Of a stretch of DNA of 64,000 bases, positions 44,169 through 54,991 are shown piece by piece. Source of the stretch: Stemphylium vesicarium (taxonomy: Eukaryota > Ascomycota > Dothideomycetes > Pleosporales > Pleosporaceae). The notes below the pieces were generated by a model. The model worked only from the letters and a program-made list of their open reading frames with translations. It made no database searches and was not told where the DNA came from. Where the stretch lies: contig QXCR01000204.1 in assembly GCA_004380135.1 (NCBI GenBank), forward strand, positions 1 through 64,000. Reading direction: 5' to 3'. The position numbers and the translations under genes are program-made. Every line of letters begins with the position of its first letter. Within the stretch, counting starts at the first letter, position 1.

Positions 44169-44567
44169 GCGTTTGGAAATTACAGTCATAATCCCGAAAT
44201 AGTGCCGTTCGATTTCCAGACGTGGGCGTTTGGAAATCGCAGGAATGATCCCGAAATAGTGCCGTGCGATTTCCAGACGTGGGCGTTTGGAAATCGTAGG
44301 AATGATCCCGAGATAGTGCCGTGCGATTTCCAGACGTGGGCGTTTGGAAATCGCAGTAATGATCCCGAAATAGTGCCGTGCGATTTCCAGACGTGGGCGT
44401 TTGGAAATCGTAGGAATGATCCCGAGATAGTGCCGTGCGATTTCCAGACGTGGGCGTTTGGAAATCGCAGTAATGATCCCGAGATAGTGCCGTGCGATCT
44501 ACAGGCGTGAGCGTTTGGAAATTACTGGTAATTATCCCGAAATGGTGCCGCGCCGTGAGAGCGCAGA
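44169..44567. repeat. 57-bp minisatellite with an inverted repeat in every unit
   Basis: Seven units of 57 bp; the first and last are degenerate. Each holds GATTTCCA and TGGAAATC separated by 12 bp, an 8-bp inverted repeat able to form a hairpin, and GATCCCGA(A/G)ATAGTGCCG. It ends about 60 bp left of the composite element's left end. Because 57 is a multiple of three, open frames appear on both strands (CDFQTWAFGNRRNDPEIVP on plus); I do not take them as genes. Confidence 0.93.
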
Positions 44568-44625
44568 TACACAAGACAGCGCAGCTCAGGTAACGATCGT
44601 CGGTGGTCAGTAGATCTGCTCCCTA

Positions 44626-45243
44626 ACGTCCCTCCCTGCTAGTCGAAAAACCCCCCTCGCCGAAAAAATTCCAACTCTAGACACATTACCTATCACTCTA
44701 TTAGTATTGAGGATTTACAGCGTGCTGAATACTGTTCATTATGTATTTCTCCTCCAGACCCTCTACTGCAGCAAGAAAAATACCATATTCTTAGTAGTAC
44801 TATCGATCGTTCTATCCACAACGTCAAACTCTGCGTTATGCTTGCACCCCTACTGCACTGCTTCGATCGACAATATTCTAGATTTCGGAGCGCTTGGGCT
44901 ACTGATCTAGTTAGCAAGAAGGACATCTCAATCTTTTGTAGTATCCTGCTCGTTGTTTTCAGAATTACAAGTTTGTCCGTACAAACTAACAGGCACTGTA
45001 ATTTAGCGAGAGCTTCTAGTGTGCTTACTTAGCATTGTATTTTATCGCTGTCCCTGTACTATACCAAATTCATCAATAGTGTGGCGCAGCTCTTCTCGAA
45101 CCTTCTTTTCTGAAATGTCCAAGCGTCGGCTAAATTTAGAAGTCCAGTCCGTACAGTCCTTGCGGGCCTCATTTGACTCACTTTCCCCCTCAGTCGCTAT
45201 GGATCGTGCCAGTCAGGTCCTGGCGCAAGCCTTACCAGCAGAG
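44626..45243 (+). repeat. Left arm of long inverted repeat
   Basis: About 618 bp, matching the reverse complement of 52281-52887 with scattered substitutions and a few small indels. It starts with ACGTCCCTCCCTGCTAGTCG, has a C6 run and an A6 run soon after, and ends inside the transposase coding region. Confidence 0.88.
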
Positions 45244-46900
45244 AAACCTATGACATATGCTGCACTATCTGACTGGGGCGATGTTCCTCTTACAACGATC
45301 TATCACCGTGCACATGGCCGGCGCTCGAAAGAGGAACATGCCCAGAGCAGGCAATACCTCACGCCAGAGGAGGAGAAGGCCATCGTTAAGTTTCTTGCTG
45401 CTGATGTCTAGCCTTGGTCATCCTGTACGGATCAAATTCCTTCCCTTATTAGCCCTCAGCATCGCCTGCCGGCGGTCCAGCGTTCCTACAAACGACCCTA
45501 TCAAGCCCCCAGGCAAGAACTGGCCCCGAGCCTTCGAGAAACGTCACCCCGAACTCAAAGCGAGAAGAGTCAAAGCAATTGACTGGAACCGTCACGAGAA
45601 CAACATATACTACAAGATCGAGGAGTGGTTTGAGGTGATACGCGAGGTATTACAGGATCCGAATATCCTACCAGAAAACGCGTACAACATGGACGAGACA
45701 GGAGTAATGCTAAGCAAGCTTGGTTCTGTCAAGGTCCTTGTGGGTAAGGATGACCTGCGTGACTACAGAGGCACGGGCGTAAAGCGCACAATGGTGACTG
45801 CGATAGAGTGCATAAGCGCTGACGGTAAGTCGCTGCTACCTCTAATAATCTGGCCAGCTTCGACTCATCGGAGCAACTGGACAACTTACCCGACCCCTGG
45901 ATGGCATTACGCCCATTCTGAGAATGGATACAATGACTCTAAGATCACCCTAGAGTGGTTAACACGTGTATTTGATATCCAAACCAAGGACAAGGCTTAC
46001 GGCAGACCAAGGGTACTAATATGCGATGGATTCGGAACTCACGAGACGCTGGAGGTCCTAGAATTTTGCTTTGTGAACAACATTATCCTGTTTCGTCTGC
46101 CCTCTCACACCTCGCACAAACTTCAGCCTTGCGATGTCGGGCCTTTTGCCCCATTAAAGACAGCCTATCGTGACCAGGTCGAGCGACTTAACCGTGGAGG
46201 TGTAGACAAAATTGGCAAGGAGCACTTTACTTCCCTTTATAGCCCTGCGAGAGAAAAAGCTTTAAGCAAGAGGAACATCTTAGCAGGGTGGGCTGCAACT
46301 GGCTTATTTCCTTTTAATCCAGAAAGAGTCTTTAGACATACACCAAGGCCTCCAGATACAACGACCTTGCCAGAAGTCACCAAGGAAGTAGCATCTTTCT
46401 CCCAACATGTGGAACCTCAAACGCCTACAACGCCAGTGACAACAGAGGCTCTCGCGTCGCTGCACAATCTCATAAAAAAGGATGCTTCTAAGCCCCTCGA
46501 GCTAAGTACGCAGCGCATCCAAAAGCGGGTGCAGAAGCTCGCCAGCGCTGCACAAATTTCCTTTGCTGAATGTGCTCTCCTCCGGGATCAGAACAAATTT
46601 TTGTCTGATATTAATAAGGAAGCCAAGGTCCGCCGATCAACCAGGTCACTTGTCCTAGGCAAGGCAAAGGTGATGAAATGGGAGGATCTTGAGGAGGCAC
46701 GAGCAAATCGTGCAGCAAAGGATAAAGTGAAGGCCGGTAAGGGCAAAGGCAAAGGTAGCCGGAAGCGTAGGTGTGCTGCACCAGAGGCGGATGTGGCAGA
46801 GCCAAACGCCAAAGTGGTACGGACGAGCACAGTCCGCAAGGAAGCAAAGGATAAGGACTTAGTAGTGCCATGGATGGCCCCGGTGGCGCGCATGTATTAA
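45199..46900 (+). pseudogene. Pogo-type transposase with a one-base frameshift
   Basis: From ATG 45199 (MDRASQVLAQALPAEKP) the frame runs to TAG 45409. An extra C near 45391 shifts it; the true continuation (LGHPVRIKFLPLLALSIACR) is in another frame and open to TAA 46900. Catalytic acids are present in YNMDETGVML, LICDGFGTHETLE and LQPCDVGPFAPL, and KNWPRAFEKRHPELKARR marks the second HTH. A Lys/Gly-rich KGKGKGSRKRRC tail looks like a nuclear signal. Same family as the intact transposase at 39561-41129. Without frameshifting it would give only a 70-aa peptide. A single sequencing error could explain the shift. Confidence 0.82.
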
Positions 46901-47747
46901 GACAACGCGAATGTACGTAAAGGTGCGCGGGTTATACAGTGCTTAGCGAAGTCAACTTCTTTCTGGTGTCAATCCGGAGATCCTCTCGAGCGAGAATGAA
47001 AACCTGGGTAGCTGTTTTAGTGCGGTTAGTGTTCGCAGTGCATCGAAAAGGCATGGCTATACGGCTGTCGTATTGCGACTGCGTGTTGTTCGGGACGCGC
47101 CTCAACAGTTGGCCGTTCAGCGGGGTTAGCAAGCTGCAGACCGGTAGGCTGAGCGGGCTGAACGGCTGAACAACAACCAGTCAACGACAACAGCAGCCAG
47201 GCACCCTCTAACTCGAATGTACATCCAGTAGTTTCTCCGCGTAGAAGGCGAAAACGTCAAAATGCGTACCTGCTAGTGCGATTTACTTCCCAGCTAAGTC
47301 GCTAGCAAGAGCGTTAGTAAGCTCGCACGTACGGCGCGCTTGGGTTCACCACTACATCAAAGCGCATCCAGTCTTCGCTACCTGCTGAGCTCGCAGCGCC
47401 AAAGACACGCTCAACATGGCTGCAGGTGTTCTACAGCCTTGCGGCTGACATTCTGCATGCGCTCGGAGCCACATCTACCCCGCCTAAGGTCTGATACGAT
47501 GCCGTCGCCACACCAAGATCACGACACAGCGCGTTGCCTCAGCTTGCGCTTTTAGGAACGCTGCTCTGTCATAAAGGCACCTAGAGCTGCGCGGCTGTCT
47601 ATTTTCCTTCTCTTATGTCGACCTCTACAGCGCACGGCACGGCCATCACACCCTCGTCCTACCAGGCTGCAACGTCGAGCCTCTTGCGTCTCGTTCCTAC
47701 CCACGCGCCCACCACAGATCCACAGATCCACAGATCCACACGAGCCG
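46901..47747. other. Spacer between transposase and NLR, includes NLR promoter
   Basis: About 850 bp without a recognisable gene and without a copy of the ACGTCCCTCCCTGC end. Just before the NLR start there are three tandem 9-bp units (CACAGATCC) at about 47713-47738. Confidence 0.5.
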
Positions 47748-50700
47748 ATGCGTCTTCTATCGTACGGAGAAGATGGCTGCCTTACGATTACCAACTTTAG
47801 CGATGACGCGATACCCGAATACGCGATACTTTCACACACCTGGGGGGAAGATGCAGAAGAAGTGGTTTTTGCGGACCTTGCACAAGGCGGCGGCAAGCAC
47901 AAGTCTGGCTACAAGAAAATTTGCTTCTGCGGGGAGCAAGCACGGCAAGACGGCTTGCAGTACTTTTGGGTCGACACATGCTGTATTGATAAGTCGGACA
48001 AGGCTGAACTTTCCCACGCTATCCAGTCTATGTTCCGCTGGTACCAAAATGCGACACAGTGCTACGTATACCTATCAGACGTATCAACAAAAAAAAGGAA
48101 AGCGGAGGGGATATCCACCGAACTCACTTGGGAGCCAGCCTTTAGGTTAAGTCGATGGTTCACGCGTGGCTGGACGCTCCAAGAGCTTCTTGCGCCAAGC
48201 AAAGCCGAGTTCTACTCTCTAGAGTGGGAAAAGCTTGGTGACAAGCTGTTGCTCAAACCACTAATCCACAAGATTACAAGCATCTCATGCAATGCGCTCG
48301 ACGGAGCTCCCCTTTCCCAGTTCAGCATTAACGAGCGGCTGCGGTGGACTGTACATCGGCATACCACACTCCCGGAAGACAAAGCGTACTCCCTATCGGG
48401 TGTTGTCGATGTTGACCTAGCGCCATGCTACGGCGAGGGTGTGGATGGGGCGTTTAAGCGGCTTCACGACGAGATCAACAAGACAAAACAATGTATCCAA
48501 GACCTCTGTGGCACAGACCCATGTAACGATAAGAAGCGCATTGAGGACACAAAGGGCGGGTTGCTGAAAGACTCATACCGCTGGGTCTTTCACAACGACA
48601 GTTTCCGGCGATGGCACGAAGGCTCGCAGAGCCGGCTGCTGTGGATCAAGGGTGACCCTGGCAAGGGCAAGACGATGCTGCTCTGTGGTATCATCGACGA
48701 GCTGCAGGCGTCGAGCGCGATCGCAAAGACAAATAAAGTATCCTACTTCTTCTGCCAGGCTACCGACGCGCGCATCAACAGCGCCACAGCCGTGCTACGA
48801 GGGCTGCTGTACATGCTCGTGAAGCAGCAGCCGTCGCTTGCATCGCACGTTCGAAAAAAGTACGACGAGACAGGCAAGAACATGTTTGAGGATGCCAACG
48901 CGTGGGTTGCCCTAGCGGACATCTTTGCGGACGTGCTACGGGACTCGAGCTTGACCACTACGTACCTGATCGTGGACGCGCTGGACGAGTGCGTCACTGA
49001 CCGACCAAAGCTGCTTGACTTTATCGCAAAGCAGTCGTCGGTGTCTTCTCGTGTCAATTGGGTCGTCTCTAGTCGCAACTGGCCAGACATCGAAGCACAG
49101 CTAGAGCGGGCAGAGCACAAAGCAAGAATAAGCCTTGAGCTGAACACAGAGTCAGTTGCGGGTGCAGTTGCCGTCTTTATTCAGTTGAAGGTGGACCAGC
49201 TGGCGCAAGAGAAACAGTATAAAGCAGAGCTTCGAGACGCTGTGCTCCAGCACTTAACGGCAAATGCAAACGACACCTTCCTCTGGGTTGCGTTAGTGTG
49301 CCAAGAACTTCAGAAGACGGCGAATCGGCATGTGCTAAGGAAGCTAGCTGTGTTCCCGCCTGGGCTAGACGACTTGTACAAGCGAATGATGCAGCAGATG
49401 AGCCAGTCAGACGACGCCGAAACCTGCCGCTGCGTTCTAGCTTTGACTGCAATCCTGTATCGACCTGTCACAATCTCTGAACTAGTTGCCCTTGTGGAGC
49501 AACTTGAGGACTTGGACAACCTGGAGTTAGTGCGGGAGATTGTTAGCTTCTGTGGGTCGTTCCTTACCTTGCGAGAAGACATAGTGTACTTTGTGCATCA
49601 ATCTGCGAAGGACTTCCTCTTTGCACAGGCACACCATGAAGTCTTTCCAGACGGAAGCGAAGCCGTTCATCAGATAATCTTCTTAAGATCGCTAGCGATT
49701 CTATCCAAGACATTGTGCAGGGACATGTTTAGCTTAGAGACGCCAGGATATCCTATTGAGAACGTCCAACTATCCAAGGCAGACGCGTTAGCAGTGTCAA
49801 GGTACCCGTGCATTTCCTGGATCGACCATCTGTGCGACTCAAAGCCCCACTCTCTAGCAGACGGGGCAGGCACCCTACAAGTCCTAAGTGCAGTCGATGA
49901 GTTCCTAAAAGAAAAGTTTCTCTACTGGCTAGAGGGGCTTAGTCTGTGTAAGAGTGTAGGGAACGGCGTCATTTCAATAGAAAAACTGTGGTCGCTGGTT
50001 CAGGTATATTACACAAGATCTACATTTATTTAGTATAACCTAGATACTAACGCTAGCAGGAGACATGCGACCAAGATCGACTTTCTCAGCTTGTTGAAGA
50101 CGCACGGCGATTCATCATGTACCACAAAGGGGCAATTGAGGGTTACCCTCTCCAGACATATGCATCTGCGCTCCTGTTTAGTCCGCCAGGTAGTCTCATT
50201 AGACGCTTATTTGAGCGGGAAGCGCCAGAAGGAGTTTGCATTTTGCCACCGCTGAGCGATAGCTGGAGCGCGTGCCTGCAGACGCTCGAGGGCCATGGCG
50301 GTACTGTCAGGTCGGTGGCCTTCTCGCACGACTCGACCCGGCTGGCGTCGGCGTCCGATGACAGGACCGTCAAGATCTGGGACGCCAGCAGCGGCGCGTG
50401 CCTGCAGACGCTCGAGGGCCATGGCAGTACTGTCTTGTCAGTGGCCTTCTCGCACGACTCGACCCGGCTGGCGTCGGCGTCCGATGACAGCACCGCCAAG
50501 ATCTGGGACGCCAGCAGCGGCGCGTGCCTGCAGACGCTCGAGGGCCATGGCAGTACTGTCTTGTCAGTGGCCTTCTCGCACGACTCGACCCGGCTGGCGT
50601 CGGCGTCCGATGACAGGACCGTCAAGATCTGGGACGCCAGCAGCGGCGCGTGCCTGCAGACGCTCGTTGGCCATGGCAGTACTGTCTTGTCAGTGGCCTT

Positions 50701-52060
50701 CTCGCACGACTCGACCCGGCTGGCGTCGGCGTCCGATGACAGGACCGTCAAGATCTGGGACGCCAGCAGCGGCGCGTGCCTGCAGACGCTCGAGGGCCAT
50801 GGCGATACTGTCAGGTCGGCGGCCTTCTCGCACGACTCGACCCGGCTGGCGTCGGCGTCCGATGACAGCACCGTCAAGATCTGGGACGCCAGCAGCGGCG
50901 CGTGCCTGCAGACGCTTGAGGGCCATGGCAATTCTGTCTACTCAGTGGCCTTCTCGTACGACTCGACCCGGCTGGCGTCGGCGTCCACCGACAGGACCGT
51001 CAAGATCTGGGACGCCAGCAGCGGCGCGTGCCTGCAGACGCTCGTTGGCCATGGCAGTACTGTCTGGTCGGTGGCCTTCTCGTACGACTCGACCCGGCTG
51101 GCGTCGGCGTCCGCCGACGGCACCGTCAAGATCTGGGACGCCAGCAGCGGCGCGTACCTGCAGACGCTTGAGGGCCATGGCCGTACTGTCTTGTCAGTGG
51201 CCTTCTCGCACGACTTGACCCGGCTGGCGTCGGCGTCCATCGACAGGACCGTCAAGATCTGGGACGCCAGCAGCGGCGCGTGCCTGCAGACGCTCGAGGG
51301 CCATGGCAGTACTGTCTACTCAGTGGCCTTCTCGCACGACTCGACCCGGCTGGCGTCGGCGTCCATCGACAGGACCGTCAAGATCTGGGACGCCAGCAGC
51401 GGCGCGTGCCTGCAGACGCTCGTTGGCCATGGCAGTACTGTCTACTCAGTGGCCTTCTCGCACGACTCGACCCGGCTGGCGTCGGCGTCCGATGACAGCA
51501 CCGTCAAGATCTGGGACGTCAGCAGCGGCGCGTGTCTGCAGACGCTCGAGGGCCATGGCGGTACTGTCAACTCAGTGGCCTTCTCGCACGACTCGACCCG
51601 GCTGGCGTCGGCGTCCGATGACAGGACCGTCAAGATCTGGGACGCCAGCAGCGGCGCGTGCCTGCAGACGCTCGAGGGCCATGGCGGTACTGTCTTGTCA
51701 GTGGCCTTCTCGCACGACTCGACCCGGCTGGCGTCGGCGTCCGATGACAGGATCGTCAAGATCTGGGACGCCAGCAGCGGCGCGTGCCTGCAGACGCTCG
51801 AGGGCTATGGCGGTTCTGTCAGCTCGGCTACTCTTGTCTTTATCCTTGCGTCGTTACACCCTAATAAGACTGTAACAGAACTCCAGCAACCTGTCTCCCG
51901 GGAAGTAGCAATTAGCCCAAATCGTACCTGGATTTCTAACAATGCTCAAGATGTGTTGTGGCTCCCCACAGAATATCGACCATTGTGCTCAGCTATGTCA
52001 GACAGATGTGTTGGCATAGGTACAGGATCAGGAAAAGTTTGGTTCTGTCGCTTTTTGTAA
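47748..52060 (+). CDS. HET-NACHT-WD40 STAND receptor (HNWD / het-e-d-r family)
   Basis: Two exons (47748-50003, 50060-52060) give 1418 aa. N-terminal HET domain: YAILSHTWGEDAEEV, YFWVDTCCIDKSDKAELSHA, SMFRWYQNATQCYVYLSDV, FTRGWTLQELLAP and LPEDKAYSLSGV. NACHT domain: Walker A WIKGDPGKGKTML at about residue 304, Walker B TYLIVDALDEC, then a winged-helix region. WD40 domain: 12 complete 42-aa repeats and a partial thirteenth, then a unique 65-aa tail. In Podospora, HET-E/D/R of this layout bind partner proteins through the WD domain and trigger cell death via HET. The start (MRLLSYGEDG) fits the family. The gene is complete and uninterrupted, unlike its surroundings, and lies between the transposon arms. 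Recent repeat amplification is likely because units are nearly identical in DNA. Confidence 0.95.
50270..51865 (+). repeat. 126-bp WD40-coding tandem repeat, 12 full units and a partial
   Basis: Units start at 50270 and follow every 126 bp to 51782. Differences concentrate at codons 7 (E/V), 11 (G/S/D/N/R), 12 (T/S), 14 (R/L/Y/W/N/S), 20 (H/Y), 30 (D/T/A/I), 32 (R/S/G) and 39 (A/V) of the unit; most others are invariant, even at silent sites. This is the pattern of concerted evolution with diversifying binding residues described for fungal HNWD receptors. Confidence 0.95.
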
Positions 52061-52280
52061 TATCTTATGGTCGTAAAATCTCGCTCGGACTGATTCTTCT
52101 CTCTTATATTTCTTAACTCGGCACTGATAGAGGGACGGAGATAAACATGAATACATATGTCAATTCTTTGCCACATCGAAGCTTCAAGAATCGCTACAAA
52201 TAATCCATTGAGTAATTTTAACGCATTAGGTTCTTGCTGTTGGTGGGGTGTGATACATGATTTAAGCAGACTATAAGTAA

Positions 52281-52887
52281 TTCTACTGGTAAATCTTGCG
52301 CCAGGACCTGAATGGCACGATCTAAGCGGAGGTAAATAAGGACTTATGAGGCCAACGAGAAGTAGATTTAGCCGGCGCTTGGACGTTTCAGATAAGAAGG
52401 TTCGAGAAGCAGAACTGCGCCACACGGCCTACACTAATGATGATTTTGGTATAGCGCAGAGGCAGCAATAAAATACAATGCTAAGTAAGCACACTGGACG
52501 CTCTCGCTAAAACAGAGTGCCTGTTAGTTTGAACGGACAAACTTGTAATTCTGAAAACAACCAGCAGGATACTACCAAAGATCGAGATAGCCTTCCTGCT
52601 CACTAGACCTGTAGCCCGAGCGCTCCGAAATCCAGAATAATGTTGATCGAAGCAGTGTAGTAGGGGTGCAAGCATAACGCTAAGTTTGATGTTGTGGATA
52701 GAACGATCGATAGTACCACTAAGAATGTTGTATTTTTCTTGCTGCAGTAGAGGGTCTGGAGAAGAAATACATAGTGAACAGTATTCAGCACGCTGTAGAT
52801 CCTCAATACTAACAGAGTAATAGGTAATGCGTCCAGAGTTAGAATTTTTTCGGCGAGGGGGGTTTTTCGACTAGCAGGGAGGGACGT
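52281..52887 (-). repeat. Right arm of long inverted repeat (truncated transposon 5' end)
   Basis: Reverse complement of the left arm, ending outward at ACGTCCCTCCCTGC and TA (52888-52889). The inner end matches the first codons of the transposase, but its ATG GAT is replaced by TTA GAT, so it cannot start translation there. About 220 bp separate it from the NLR stop codon. Confidence 0.88.
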
Positions 52888-53282
52888 TAGGTTCTATGTT
52901 TGTTGGATTGATTGAACTGTGTCCGCCTTCAAGCTCTTTTTTGTAACGGTACAACTAGAGGATGAGTGAAGAGAGGACATGCGCTTGATTGACTATCTGC
53001 GGTGCACCGAGCTGCATATATAGATAGCCATATGCCACATCGGTCTCTGTTGATACGGCAAAGGTAAAAGTGAATCAAGTAACAGTCGTTGTAACGGTGG
53101 GTGATTCGTAATTGATTGATTCTGAGGGCAAGGCTGCAGCTCGCACACGAATTGTGCGAGCTTGCGCACAGGCCATGTGATCACGTGATCGGCTATCTGC
53201 TCTGCTACGCACGGTGGCTCGATTCCCAACAGTCTCTGAAGACAACATTAAGATCGCAGATTATGATATATACAGATTCATT
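52888..53282. other. Intergenic, right of the composite element
   Basis: About 400 bp; no gene or repeat recognised. Confidence 0.4.
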
Positions 53283-53918
53283 TTACAGATAAGTATCCCT
53301 AAGGAATACCACACACTGTCTCTTAAATTCTTTTTTAAGGTTCCTCTTTTCTATATGTCGTTCAAGCCACTCTTTATCCAGATTTTGCAGCTGGCTCCTA
53401 ATGCTTTGGGTGGAAGTTTCGTTACACTCCATCTCTAATTGCATCCGCAGTGATTCGTACTGCTGACTGAGCTGAGCCATATGCCTTGTAAGATTTTGAT
53501 CCTTGAACTGCAAGCTAGTAAGAGCTTCATACATGAAGGATATCATATCCTCGCATCCTGAGTTTTCGGCAGCGTCATGGATCTCACTTAAAAGTTGGCT
53601 CTCTGCGGTTTCCGACATTGGGGACAGCTGCTCCTTGTATGGAGTAGAGCTGGCTCCAGAACTTGCCAGATCTAGAAAAAGGTCCCATTGTTCTGGATCT
53701 GTATGTAGAGATCTGCGTTTTGGCGAACAGCTCTTTGCCTCCCTGTATTGTGCACATTCTTTCAGCATAACCTCCTCTATGCTTTCGAAGAGCCTTTTGT
53801 TTACTATAAGCAGCTTCTTCCGTATTTTTAAGCATGCTTGAGACTTGCTCGGCTCATCGTCGATTGAACGAATAAAGTCACGGAATTTTTCCGCCTGTTT
53901 ATCAATCCAGTCGGGCAT
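53283..53918 (-). CDS. Hypothetical coiled-coil protein, 211 aa
   Basis: Single open frame from ATG 53918 to the stop at 53283, no intron needed. The sequence is highly charged and helical: an N-terminal KQAEKFRDFIRSIDDEPSKS, a middle polar part, then a long coil (HMAQLSQQYESLRMQLEMEC, LQNLDKEWLERHIEKRNLKK). No signal peptide, membrane segment or known domain. It lies between the composite element and a 14-bp copy of that element's end at 54312, so it may have belonged to the same or a related transposon. That is inference. Confidence 0.6.
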   Translation of the reverse strand: MPDWIDKQAEKFRDFIRSIDDEPSKSQACLKIRKKLLIVNKRLFESIEEVMLKECAQYREAKSCSPKRRSLHTDPEQWDLFLDLASSGASSTPYKEQLSPMSETAESQLLSEIHDAAENSGCEDMISFMYEALTSLQFKDQNLTRHMAQLSQQYESLRMQLEMECNETSTQSIRSQLQNLDKEWLERHIEKRNLKKEFKRQCVVFLRDTYL

Positions 53919-54991
53919 CGAGACCTAGATGTAATAGTTCAATACGTAAAGCAATGCTAATTTCGGAGATGGTGGGAAGAATGTAATCAATAGACGTGGA
54001 ACAAGCAGCTAAGGGGTGTAAAGATTATCTAATGTGTTGTGTGTCGTAGGGTGTACGTTCGAAGGTTGGAGAAGGTTATAAAAGGTGCTCGAAGGATGTA
54101 GGACCGACAACATTAGTGTAGGGTCCTGAGTTCAGCGTAACAATAGAAACAGTAGGTTCACAGGATTAACTTATATAGAATGCAATTCATAGGCTATCCC
54201 AAAGCGTATTAGAGCAGATCTAGCTAAAGCTGTTTGCTGTTTTGCAGGCGAGTGGGCCTCCCCAACTAGTTATTTTCCTTTGCAGCCACACAACTTAACA
54301 TTTTCCGCCATGCAGGGAGGGACGCTAGAACGCATTCGCACCACACTACAAGCAGGGATCATGACAGCCTACCCTACTATATAGTGAATGTCCTCATTTT
54401 CTAGCATCAAGGCCGAAATAAAGTGCCGCTAGTGTGCTTGTTCAACTCTAGCAATGACTGTAGCGCATGACTGTAGCGCAAGGGTGACTGTACATCTCAT
54501 GTATATAAACTCGAGCATCTCCTCTTCAGATGGAAACCTGTTTTCATATGCAGTTTTGATATACAGTTTTAAAAATCCTGTCTACTGCAATAGACCACCC
54601 GCCAACATTGCATCCTGATTTCCCTCTATTCTATTCCACAGGTACATTTCATCTTTGTAGTAGCAATGAATAACCCATGCACTCTATATCTCTAGTAGTA
54701 GGGCTAATCGCATTAGCAAGCCTAATCCTGGATATAAAACCGTCGCTGGTTTCCGAGCTGTACTTGCTTTCTTCCACTTCATTCCATAATCACATTGGAC
54801 CACTATCTGCAACACTATGCGCTCTGTAGTTCTAGTAGTAGACACGAGACAGGAGTCTGATGACAATGAGGCCATTTTGCAGGCTCGTGCTAGAATAAGA
54901 GACAAGGAGGCATGACGAACATTCTGCTCAAGAATCTGCTAACTCCTTGTAGTCTATCTCTTCATTTAAAGCGTTTCTGTCCGGACTCAAA
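53919..54991. other. Intergenic with a partial internal duplication
   Basis: Upstream flank of paralogue B. Two related stretches (about 54675-54735 and 54815-54850, both with CTCTAGTAGTAG or TTCTAGTAGTAG) each match one stretch upstream of paralogue A at about 42298-42400, so the segment has been duplicated here. An upstream exon of paralogue B may lie in it. Confidence 0.45.
54312..54327 (-). repeat. Solo copy of the transposon end (GCAGGGAGGGACGC-TA)
   Basis: Reads GCAGGGAGGGACGC followed by TA. On the minus strand it is one base different from the 14-bp outer end of the composite element and has the same adjacent TA. Sequence inward is unrelated to the long arms, so it could be the normal 3' end of this transposon family, or chance. 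Confidence 0.45.

Larger units (their letters stand above)
44626..52887 (+). mobile_element. Composite pogo-type element carrying a HET-NACHT-WD40 gene
   Basis: Both ends carry the same sequence in inverted orientation, starting ACGTCCCTCCCTGC just inside TA (44624-44625 left, 52888-52889 right). Homology continues inward for about 600 bp. The left arm leads into a pogo-type transposase (45199-46900); the right arm is the same 5' region plus about the first fifteen codons of the transposase, truncated. Between them is one complete NLR gene. Either two copies of one transposon, one nearly deleted, trap the NLR, or the unit is a single long-TIR element with cargo. Shared outer ends and TA sites make movement as a unit possible. 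No normal 3' end of the left transposon was found before the NLR. Confidence 0.6.

Noticed and set aside
44155..44574. Repeated 19-aa peptides on both strands; CRISPR-like look of regular repeats with inner symmetry
   Set aside because: Whole 57-bp units repeat with no unique spacers and the host is a eukaryote. It is a minisatellite.
50143..51759. Long open frames on the minus strand and in other plus frames across the WD40 repeats
   Set aside because: The repeat unit is 126 bp, a multiple of three, so any stop-free frame in one unit stays open in all. The HET-NACHT-WD frame explains the region.
44626..52887. A Starship giant element
   Set aside because: No DUF3435 tyrosine-recombinase captain was seen, and the transposase is a DDE pogo type with TA targets. 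The unit is also far too small.
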